Assembly: GCF_000002985.6 (NCBI RefSeq) | Contig: NC_003279.8 | Span: 310,001-374,000, forward strand | From: Caenorhabditis elegans | Lineage: Eukaryota > Nematoda > Chromadorea > Rhabditida > Rhabditidae | DNA length: 64,000 bases | Reading direction: 5' to 3' | In this document: piece by piece, positions 33,541-44,500 of the stretch | Position numbering within the stretch: position 1 is the first letter of the stretch | How the letters are laid out: each line of letters begins with the position of its first letter | Translations under genes and position numbers: made by a program | Notes under the pieces: generated by a model | Seen by the model: only the letters and a program-made list of their open reading frames with translations | Database searches by the model: none | What the model was told of the DNA's origin: nothing

Positions 33541-36500
33541 TCAATCGTATTCTCCGTTTTCGGCGTTCGGATCGTTCACTGGAAGTACGGGATGTCGAAG
33601 TTTGAAATTGAAGAATTCGCACCAACCGGCTGGAAGTAGATCGTGGGAGCTGCAAAAAATGTTCGTGGCCGCGAAAAAAATCGGTGGCCGATTTTTGTTT
33701 TTTCGCGGCCACGTTGTGACTAGACGGCGAAATAAAAATTTGTTTTTTGGTTTTTAGTGTTCAAAACTGTTGTTCTTGTTGAAAAACAATTTTTTCGAAT
33801 TTTTTTTGTTTTTTCAACTAATTTTTTTTTCTGAAAATGCTTTTAGAACAGTTCATTTTGTTTTTTTTTCAATTTTTTTCAGACACCCCTTACTCCATAT
33901 CATAAAGCTCGGAAAATTCGGAATCCCATCCCTGAAACTCGATGAGCACCGTTCTACCGTGTACTTCTTCGACGGAGGCCGGTGATATCCAGTAGGTCTC
34001 GTTTTGGCCGACGGCTTCAAGGACACGACCGAACTGAAAAATATTGTTTTTTTTTTCAAAACCATTTTTTTTAGGAAAAAATTTTTATTGAAACGTTTTT
34101 TTTTTAATTTTAAAATTCCAAAAAAACGCAAAAGTGCAAAAAAACTTGAAAAAAATGTTCTCAATATTTTTTCCGACTCACAATCAAAGAAAATTTGAAT
34201 CGAAAAAAATTAATTGTTTTCTTTTAAAATTTAAGGAAATTATTTTTCTAATTATTTCTTCCAAAAAAAAGTTTAAAAATAATAATTTTTCAAGTGTTTT
34301 TCAAGAGAAAATTAAAAAATTTCAAATTTCAAATTTTAATATACTTTTTATTTTAAAAACTTGTATAAATCTCCGAATTATATGGATTTTTTTGAAAAAT
34401 AAAAAATTTTTTTATTGGAAAAAGAAATCTGATTTTTATAGTTTTTTTTTTTAATTTGAAAAATACGAATTCTATCACGGCAACTCAAAATTCTGAGAAT
34501 GCGTACTGCCCAATATATTTGACGCGCAAAATATCTCGTAGCGAAACTACAGTAATTCTTTAGATGACTACTGTAGCGCTTGTGTCGATTTACGGGTTCA
34601 GTTATTTAAATGACTTTATTTTTCGTATTATTTTCTTCATTTCAATTAATTTTAAAAATTGAGCCCATAAATCGACGGTACCGTAGTCATTTCAGGAATT
34701 ACTGTAGTTTTCGCTACGAGATACTTTGCGCGTCAAATATGTTGTGTAGTACGCATTTTCAGAATTTTGAGCTGCCGTGATAGAATTCGTATTTTTCAAA
34801 TTAAAAAAAAACTATAAAAATCAGATTTATTTTTCCAATAAAATTCGTCTAATTTATAAAAAAAAATAAAAATAAAAATTGAACAACGCTGAAAAATCCC
34901 AGATTTTTTTTTCTTATTTTTTGAAAAAAAAAACTTTTTTTGGAATTTTAAATTACATAATTTTTTTGGTTCAATCAATTTTTTGGTTAAAAAGCGTTTT
35001 TTTTTCCTTCAAAAAAGCACCTCAAACATGTGCCTTCTCTCCTTGCTCGGCAACGGCCTAAGCATCTCATCAGGAATTTTTTCCGCCTGCTTCTCCTTCA
35101 AATACCCTTCCCACTTGAATTTCCCGGGCTCAGTGCCTGCAAGCCGATCCAGCTTGATTCCGAACTTCTCAGCATAGCCGACAGGATGCATAAAATGATT
35201 ATCAATATGAATTGGGAAGGATTCATCGTCCGATTCTGTCTCATCAGGTGAAATAATTAAAAATCCAGGCGTTTTGCATATTTTTCGAATTGTTGCGACG
35301 CAAAATGACTGGCGTAGGTCGCTGAGTGGATCCAAAAGTTCAAATTTTTGGCCGACTTTTAATAAATTTAATTTTTCAGCTGAAATGTCAGGTTTCCCAG
35401 CAAAAAGTTGCTCGAAAGTGACGTCATCTTTATGATAACTTCCAGAACCTTCTGCGATCCGTCTGGAATGTTCCAAATAACCTTCCGTAGCCTTAGTCCG
35501 TAATCCATTAATCATTGCAAATCCGACTGGAAACAGGAAGAAGCTCGACTCATCCACCCAAAACTCGACGTTTTCATGCTGAACCTGCCGATCTTTGGCC
35601 TCTACGGAAGGAAGATCTTCGGGATAATCCTGAGCGGTGACCATGACCATCAGACGGCGGCCAAGGATCCTGAGGATCCGTGCGACACGGATTTCTGTTG
35701 GCTCCAAGTAGTTGAGTAGCTCGACGCGTTGATTCAGCCGGAAACGAGATGGGCGGTGGGCAAGGTGGCGGAGTTGGTCGAAGATTTTTGGCTCAGAGAT
35801 TCGATTTTCGTGCAGCTCGGCTTGAAATTCCTGCAGGAAAATTTTTTTAGGAAATGGGAAAATCAGAAGGGTTTTTTGGAGTTTTTTTTCAGTATTATTT
35901 TTTTTGTTGTTTTTTTGAGGCTTTGTTAAAGTTTTTAGGTGAATTTTTTTTGTTGATATTTTTGGTTTGTTTAAGAATAAATCATTTTTTGAAAAAAATT
36001 CGTTTTTATATTTTCGGTTTTTTGCTGGTTTAGTTAAAAGTTTTTTTTTCGGATTTTCAGGTTTTTTGACAAAAATTGATTTTTTTTTTGGTGTATTTCT
36101 TAGGTTTTCGGGTTTTTTTTTTGGTTTTTGACGAAAAATTTATTTTAAAAAAAACGGACTTTTTTGCAAAAAATATGGGGTTTCTTAAAAAAAAAAATTT
36201 CAATTTTTTTTGTTGGATAAAATTAAAGTTTCTTTTATGGTTGATTTTTCGCCTTTTTTCACATTCTCCACCAGAAAAAACATGAAAAAAACCAGAAATG
36301 AGTAGTTTTGAGCAATTTTCAGGCAGTTTTTCCGCTCAGAAAATAATTTTGGCCGGATTTTCATGGTTTCTCACATCCAGAATCTCCTCTGTTGGCCGTG
36401 GTACGGGCGGTGCAGGCGTAGATCCACGTCGCCAAAATTTCGGGCATTGCATCGGTTTCAGCAAGCTCAGTGGCCTGTATTGAAGCCATTTCATCGCTGG

Positions 36501-37113
36501 ATCCTGCTTGAGACCGCTGAAATTTCGCGTTTTTTTTTGGAAATTTTGTTGAAAAATAACCTTCCAATATCGAAAATATCCTCTGAAAGCATATGAAACC
36601 AGCAGGGTCTTCTATTAAGTTCCCCCACAAATTTAATTGCCACGTAGAAGCCGCAGACAGCAGTCACCTCGCCGAACCAGCGGATTTCTGGAGATTTAGT
36701 GGTTATAGAAGGATCCAGAGACGGTCGGACGACTACTTCTAGCTGAAAACATTAAGATTATGGCTTTAAAGTTTTTTAAAAGAAAAACCAACTCGAAATC
36801 CAGGTTTTAGGTGCTGATTTAGCTTTTCCAGCGGCAAACAACCCTCCAGCGCCTCGACAGGTAAAAATTGAGTATTTCCATCATAATTACATCGGAGTTC
36901 ATCTGACCATGTGAATGTTCCTTCAATTTGTGGCTTTGGAATCCGCTGGGCGATTTTCTCAACTGGATTTCTTCGACGATAGAATAGCCGTTCTTCGGTG
37001 AAATATCGGTATTCTGCTTCTTCAAGTTTGTAATTATATTGACGCTGAAAGTAATAAATTATGTTTTTCGATAAAAATGCTTTTAAAATTACCTTTTTAT
37101 TCGAAAAATTCAT
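33541..37113 (-). CDS. mbtr-1: MBT-repeat chromatin protein (MBTR-1)
   Basis: Nuclear protein with malignant-brain-tumour repeats, modules that bind low-methylated histone lysines. Exons (minus): 37113-37093, 37044-36793, 36742-36561, 36516-36375, 35830-35021, 34033-33894 and 33649-33541. These give 551 aa, with all junctions in phase. MBT cores are visible. Residues 60-150 carry FLPVEALEGCLPLEKL, RWFGEV and CWFHMLSEDIFDIG. A central repeat has EFWVDESSFFLFPVGFA. A later one has SDDESFPIHIDNHFMHPVGYA with YLKEK. The last has GRVLEAVGQNETYWISPASV and HDLLPAGWCEFFNFKLRHP. The SHDLLPAGWC core is rebuilt only across the last junction (GA|C), which supports that join. Exon 1 is only 7 codons. Assignment to mbtr-1 is by domain and neighbourhood. 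Confidence 0.87.
34400..34850. repeat. About 450-bp palindrome in mbtr-1 intron 5
   Basis: Foldback-family arms (34475-34595 and 34660-34795). The symmetry continues outward into AT-rich flanks (CTGATTTTTATAG and AATTTGAAAAATACGAATTC on the left, the mirror at 34780-34830). The spacer is about 60 bases. Confidence 0.85.
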
Positions 37114-37574
37114 TGATTTTAATTAAAAATCTATTTAAATTGTTTAAATTAAAAAGTTCCAAGCTTCTGTAGTTATCGCGTCGAGACCCAACACACTAAT
37201 TACCACATGCGCCTTTATATAAATTTTAAGAAAATCAACATTTTAAAAGATTTTTACAGTTTTTTTGTCGTTAAATTTTTCGAAAAAATGATTTAAACTC
37301 ACAGTAAACTTGTTTGAAACTTGAATATTAAAATTTCACAGTCAATGGGTTAAATTTCAAGACTTTCCCACTGATGATACGGTAGGCGCGAAGTACGGTA
37401 GTTTGTTTTGTTTTTTTTTATTTTGCCGCCGAGTGATTCAAATTTGAATTTATATCATCCGATTTTTTGATTTTTTCCTCAATATTTCTCGATTTTTCAG
37501 CTTTCAGTGTGATTTTCCAAGAGCCGTAGCTCGACCAGACGACGGAGAGCCTGAGGCTGGTCGCCAGAAGCACT
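37114..37574. promoter_or_regulatory. Divergent promoter, mbtr-1 / 137-aa gene
   Basis: 461 bases lie between the divergent starts. On the plus side two candidate trans-splice acceptors, at 37500 and 37507, precede a 67- to 74-nt leader. A CGCGTCGAGACCC word near 37178 belongs to a dispersed repeat family. Confidence 0.45.
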
Positions 37575-38149
37575 ATGAAGTGTGGGTTTTTTTTAAAGCA
37601 TAATTTGCATTAATCTTCTAATATTTTAGCCACCCCACACCGTCCACGAACAAACTCCGAATCGAAGCTCGGGGCTCGCGAGCAGCTTCTCCGGGACTCT
37701 ATACGAGTGGGTTTAAGTTCTTAATTTCAAATTTCACTCATTTAAAAATTTTATTTTTTAGCTTCAAGTAGCTTCGGAGCCGTACGTCCACATGACAAAG
37801 GAATCCACGTGGGACGAGGCGAAAAAACTGGCGATCAGTCTTGAAAAGAAGCCGGACATTGTCCGTAAAGCGATATACAATCGTCGTCGCTTCGTCAATG
37901 AAAAGATAAAAAGTGCGCTGGTCAAGCGCGAAATCATCGACCCAAGAAGCCCGGCAATCCATGAAATAGCAGTGGCGGCGGAGGTATTTTAAAAGAAAAT
38001 CAGACAAATTTAATATCTAATTATTCCCCATTTTCTTGCAGACAATCGCCATAAACGTTGTGCACTTCTTGGAGACTCATCACGCAAAAATACTCGCTGA
38101 AATCAAAGCGGCCGCCGCTGGAGCCGGCGCCCAGCTCCGAACTGCATGA
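37575..38149 (+). CDS. Small basic protein of unknown function, 137 aa
   Basis: I do not recognise the family. Exons: 37575-37581, 37630-37706, 37762-37983 and 38042-38149. The model starts with a two-codon exon (ATG AAG T) spliced to a Ser/Arg-rich N-terminus (STPHRPRTNSESKLGARE). It runs through an Arg/Lys-rich helical centre (KKPDIVRKAIYNRRRFVNEK, IKSALVKREIIDPRSP) into two predicted helices (IHEIAVAAETIAINVVHFLE, then an Ala-rich AEIKAAAAGAGAQL). There is no signal peptide or membrane segment. Alternative donors at the first exon give stops, so the 7-nt coding exon is the only phase-consistent solution I found. An AATAAA at 38338 and the next gene 386 bases downstream suggest it is the upstream gene of an operon. 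Confidence 0.75.
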
Positions 38150-38534
38150 ATTAATTCAAATTAATATTTTTAAACTCATTTTTCACACAAATAATCATTC
38201 ATGTGTCCATTTTTCACTCTCGAAACCCATATACCCTCACTCTAAATATCAATATAATGCACATTTCTCATAGTTTTAATCTGCCCTTACCAATTAAATC
38301 TTACCAATTTTCCGCCATGATCCCTTTTTCCATTTTGAATAAAATTCGACGACGATTTTTCCATTAAAACAAGAAATATATAAATAGATTCAAAAGTGGC
38401 GCTTGTGTCGCTCAGCGGTCTCCTCCACTTGCACACTATCTCACCGCGGCCTTCCAATTACTCGTCCATTTTCCAGCTGTAAAAAGTTTATAAAAACTGA
38501 AATAAATGCAATTTTCAGCAGAAAATCGCTGAAA
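38150..38534 (+). promoter_or_regulatory. Probable operon intercistronic region
   Basis: A polyadenylation signal AATAAA at 38338-38343 is followed about 175 bases later by a trans-splice-type acceptor ATTTTCAG (38518). The next ATG lies 17 bases after that. Spacing of this size between poly(A) site and downstream acceptor fits a nematode operon with SL2 addition to the second gene. No experiment is visible in the sequence. Confidence 0.5.
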
Positions 38535-41500
38535 ATGCGGCAAATCGTCGAGCTAAAGTCACTTTTGACTTCGGAGCCAATTAAAGCCATCGAGCTCTTC
38601 GATAGGCTCGTTGGACAAGGTTTGAGCCGAAAATCTAAACTTTTAAGCTGAGATTTCTTTTAAAAATCCCTTCCAGATGCCGACACAATCACCCAAGAAG
38701 CCTGTGGAACCCTCGCCAACTATATCCGGCATTCCAGTGTTTTTAAGCGACGGCTTCTGTTCACGGAGCTCCAAAAATGCTCGTTTTTTGCGAAATTGTG
38801 CATTTCGTTTCAATTTCACAGCTTTGAAGACACAGTTTTTCCGCGAAAATTGATTTTCGAACGATTCAGCGTGTTTTGCGGTGAACTGGAAAAGGACAAG
38901 CCACGTGGGTTTTCATTTATTGAAAATTGAAAAGATTTTTGCAAAAAATCATAAAATTTAATGTAAAACTGAACAAAACTCGATTTTTAACCGAACCTTT
39001 TTGTTTTTTCCGTGAAAAAATCGGTTTTCCAAGTTTTTCGAACATTTTCCGAAAAAAAATTACGCAAAAAAAACGATTTTCAAGTAACAAATCCGGAAAA
39101 ATCAAACTTAAATATTTTCGGAAAATTTCATAATTTTCTTCAAATCTCTGTAAAAAGTAGATTCGATTTCTGGGAAATTTGAATTTATGTCATTTCTTTA
39201 AAAGCGCATGCTCTTTTGTAGGGTCTCGCAACGAATTATTCAATTTAAACTTTGAAATTCGCGCCGAAATTTGGGTCTCGGCGCGATTTTTCGAAAAATA
39301 AATGAAAAATATGTACTATTAATTTTTTCTTGAAAATTATTGATTTTTCAGATCACCGGCACCACGTCACCGCTGTCGGATCGAATCGTTTCTTCAATTT
39401 GGGACTACTTTCCGATGGAAGCCCCGTCTCAGAACCCCGACTGGTCCCCGTGCCACGTGTAATTCAAATCGAGATGACAAATACACACACAATATTTTTG
39501 ACTGCTGAAAATCAGATTTACGGCTGCGGAAAAGCTTCATCTTTTTTGCCGGATAAAACGGAGGAGACGGACGGTGGTTATGTGGCACTGCCCACTTTGG
39601 TAGAAATTCCAAAAGTTACTGGATACGTGGCAGCTGTGAAGGTGTTCGATGGAGGATCACAGTTTTTGATTGGCGGCAAAGTACGGTTCTAGAAAATTGG
39701 TGGCCGAGTATTTTTTCGCGGCCACATGGCGATTTTCTACACGAAAAGTTGTGTAAAAGACAAAAAGGTGTGCGCCTTCAGGGATTACTGTAGCTGAAGT
39801 TTTTCATAGATTTTTTTTTTGGCTTTAAAAAAATCCTTAAAGGTGCATTTTCGTGTCGAGACCTTGTTGTATTATTTTGCTAATTTTGCTTAAAAAGTAC
39901 AGTACCAGGTCTCGACACGAATAGTTTTGATAAATGCAAAAATGTGTGCGCCTTTAAGGATTACTGTAGTAAAAAATAAGAATCCCTTTTGGAAAATTTG
40001 ATAATTTTGTGAAGAAAAATAGATAATTCTTTGAAAATGAATAATTTTTTGGAAAAATCTTTTTTTCTTATTTTTCTAGACGTACACCTTTATTTCATTA
40101 AAAAATTGTCGCGCCGAGACCTGATACCGTATTTTTGAGCGCAAAATCGTGCCGAGACCCAAATTCGTGAATTCAAATTTTCAGTGGTATTGTGTTGGAA
40201 AATGTTCGATTTCCGGAGAAACGCGACGAATTTCGTCGAATTGTTTTGTTCTGGTAGAGGAGGAAAACGAGGAGAAATTGGAGAAAATGACGAAAAATAT
40301 CGATTTTTACGTGGCAAATGTGCCGATTGAGGAAAGGATTGTGAAGGTGGATTTTTTTTTTCAAAAATTTGAAAACAAAAAAACTAAAAAAAAAAATTTT
40401 AATCTTAGTTTCTAGAATTCAAGCCAGTTATAATAATTTTTAAACTAAAAATTGCATCTTCCGAATTTTCAAGATTTTTTTTTCTGAAAATCGTTTAAAA
40501 AAATATCTTGAAAAATCAAAATTTCAAAAAAAACAAAACTTGAAAAAAAAAACGTCTTTAGCGGTATTTTTTCTATAATTTTTCAATTTTTTTCAGCTTA
40601 AAAATCATAGAAAATCGTAATTTTTTGACATTTCTTCCAGGTATATCTAAAAATGGACCAAAACGAGATTCTGTGGGATAGAACGAGCGATTTCTCAGCG
40701 GAAAAGCCGATTTCCTTCATAATCAATGGATTTCCACAAATGGCAATTTTCGAATCATTTCAACTTTTAAATGATGGAACTATTTATGCTGCGAGAAATT
40801 CACTTTTCAAAGGAAAATTGGAGCTATGGAAGAACAAAGATGACGGGTTTAAAGTGAAAAGCGGGACTGTTTTGGAGCATTTTGACACGAAATATACACT
40901 TATTGCACTGATGGAAGAGGTTCCCGGTACTATTGGAACAGAGTTTTTCAAAGTTTCACCAGATGGGCAGAATTTGATTATGAAGGTTCATTTTGTTTGG
41001 AATTTGAAGGAATTCGACCTTAAAAATATAAAAAATTGCACTGATGATGTTATGGATTTTTTTTTCAGAAAAAAAAAAACGAAAAATTGAATGCTAAATG
41101 ACAGAAAATATGCCCCTGTAACATTTTTTTTTTGAATTTTCTAAATTTTAAATTATTTTTTTCAGTTTTGCGCAAATCAAAGAAACGGCCGAATTAAATT
41201 TGAATTCCCGCGCAAAAGAGTGACGTCATTTTTTTTTTCCCGTTTTCCGGATGTATTATTAGGTTTTTATTTTAAACACAGTTTGTCAATTTTTCAGACA
41301 TTTTTTTTTAAACTTGATAACCCGAAAAAAGTGGCCTAGAAATCGGCTTTACAATTTTTTTTTTAAATCGACAAACTGTGTTTCAAATTATGAAACAAGG
41401 AAAAAACGAAGAAAAACTTATAGCCGGAAAACGCGAAAATGTCGAAAATGACGTCACTAAATTGCGCGGGAAAAAATATAGAATTTTTTTTTAATTAACA

Positions 41501-44500
41501 GCTATATTGAATCATTAGGGCTTGTTCTCCGTCAAAAAATTTCTCGAAAAAATTGATTTTTCGTTTTTTTTTGGAAAATCGAAAAATTTTGTTTCTCAAA
41601 AAAAACAAAATTGGAATTTTTATTAAAAAATTATTTTAATCCAACAAAAAAAACTAAAATTTTTTGCAAAATTTAAAAATTCATAAAACATTTAAAAAAA
41701 TTTTTTAAAAGTTATATTGGGACTGTATTCTAATACTTGGACTAAAAAAACCCACATTTGACAAAAAATTCAATTTAAAATGAATATTTTCAGATGGGCT
41801 ACCAAAACGAACAGAAAACCGAGAAATTCGAATTCGAGTCTCCCAAAATTCACAAAATCATCAAAAATCGTGAAGTACAATGTGATCCAGTTGATATTCC
41901 GTTAGACTCGACTATTCATTTTCATCAAAATTATAATCAAGAAGTATTGAAATTTCAATCGAATCGATTATTATTTCAATGGATTTATCCGAATTATTTG
42001 TTTCAAAACGATGGAGATGTACATTTTTCAATTGAACAATTGGAGACTGTATTTGCTGTGGATTTGGAGAATTTGGAATTGTGAGGGTTTCTTTTATTAA
42101 TTAAAATTTTTTTAAGTGGAAAAATTTTGGTTTTCTTTTCAGAAATTATTGTAATGTTGTAACTAAATATTACGGGAACACGAAATTCTAAGAATGCGTA
42201 TTGCACAACACATTTGACGCGCAAAATATCTCGTAGCGAAAACTACAGTACTTCCTTTAATGACTACTGTAGCGCTCGTGTCGTTTTACAAGCTCAATTT
42301 TTTAATACTTTAAATTAAAACTTTTACTTTAAATTTTAAAAAAATTCGTCTTATTTTTTAATTTTTGCTTTATTCCAATATTCTGTCGATAAATAAATCA
42401 TTTTAATAAATTTAGAAAATTGAGCCCGTAAATCGACATGCGCTACAGTATCCATTTAAAGAATTACTGTAGTTTTCGCTACGAGATACTTTGCGCGTCA
42501 AATATGTTGCGCCGTACGCATTCTCAGAGTTTTGTGTTCCCGTAATATAGAAAATTAGAAGTATGTTAAAATTTTTAAAAAGTATTTTTTTTGGACTTTT
42601 ACCCAAAGATTTTTTTTTGCAAATTTTTAGTGAAAATTATTATTTTTTTCAATTCACGCTAAAATTTATTAAAAATTTAAATAATTTTAGACTGTATTCT
42701 ATACAATCAAAAAACAACAAACATCAATAAAATTTTCAATGAGTTTAAAATTTTTTTGAATTTTTTAAAACTTTTCTTCGTTGACAAAACGTTCACAAAA
42801 CTTGAAAAAATATATTTCAAATTAATACTTAAAAATTCAAACAAAAAATTTTTAAAATTTTTCAGCCCGAAATACCAACCTATATCACCAGAAGAATTCG
42901 TTCCCACCGACACTTCTCCCTCCGATATCTGGTATTTAAAATCCAGTGAAAAATTGAAAATCCCTTGTCACAAGTACCTTCTCCTACTACATTCACGTCA
43001 AATTGGCGCGATGCAGAGATTTCATTCAAATTATGGGAATTTCGGCGATTTTAAGGATGGTAAATCTGAAAATGAAGTGGAAATTGAAGCGAATGCTAGT
43101 GTTGAAACTGTGAAAAATGCGCTGAGAGGGATGATCAATATTCGAACTCTTTTCAAAATTAAGACTATTGAGGTAATTGGATTTTTGGTGAAATTTGAAA
43201 TGAAAAAATATTTATAAAAATTGAATTTTTTTTCAAATTTTTTTTTCAGTCACCATAAGTCAATTTTCCATTAGATAAAAATCGATACTTTTTCTAAATG
43301 CGATAAAAATTGGAAATTCTATAAATTCCGGAAAAATCGATTGATTTCAAAAAATCGATAATTTCCGGAAAATTGATAAATTCCAGAAAATCGGTAATTT
43401 CCGGAAAAATCGATAATTACCGGGAAAACCAATTAATTTCCAGAAAAATCGGTAATTTCCGGAAAAATCGATTGATTAAAAAAGTCAATAATTTCCGGAA
43501 AATTGATAATATCTAGAAAAATCATTAAATTCAGGAAAAATCGATAAATTCCAAAAAAAAATCGATAATATCCTGAAAAGTGAATAAATTCCTAAAAATC
43601 GATGAATTTCATCAATTCCGGGAATATTTTTTAAATTTAAACTTTAAAAAATATTTTTTTAAATCTTTAATCCTTATCTATTTTATTCAAAAAAAAACTG
43701 ATCAAAAAAATTTTTTTTTTTCAAAAATTCAATATTTTTGCAGTTAATCGAATGCATCAACTTCTACGATTATCATTTAATGGATGAAATGTTCAATGAT
43801 TCAATGCATATTCTAATGGAAACAATCACTGAATTCACACTTCCATTTCTCTACGAATTATTCTATTCGTTTGAGGAAAAAGTGTTGGAGGGACTTTTGC
43901 AGAGGAAATATTTGATTTCTAACTCAATTTCCAGTGTTTTACCGCCAAAGGAGCTTCTTGTACGGTAAGTGAGTTAAGAAATGGAAAAAAACACATTTTT
44001 GCTACTGTTGGAATTTTTTTTATTTCACAAATATATTTTTTTTCATTTTAAAGTTAAGTAGGAGTTTATCAACTTTTCTGGATTTCATCAATTTTTCCGA
44101 AATATTTTGATTTTCCCGGAATTTCTGTGTTTTTCAGGAAAAAAACCCCAGAAAACTAACAAAAAGAATTAGCAAAAATGACCTAAAAACCGTAAAACTA
44201 TGTATCCCAACTTGTCCACGTGTAGTACAAAAAACCGATGTGCACCAACAAGAATTTTTGCAAAAGCTATTTTTCCATTCAAAACTGCGCCCCAAACAGT
44301 TGAAATTTTATAGAAAATTTTCGAAATTCGCTTCTCCGAAAATAAAAATCTCAGATCCGCCCATTTCTTGGCTCTTCCAGATTCGCTGAAAAACTGGACA
44401 CCGATTGCCGCCGACACCACACATTAAAAGTTCCGTCGAAATTCAAAAATCTAGAAAATCTGAGCACCTATGAGCCCGAGTACATTGTCAAATATTTTCT

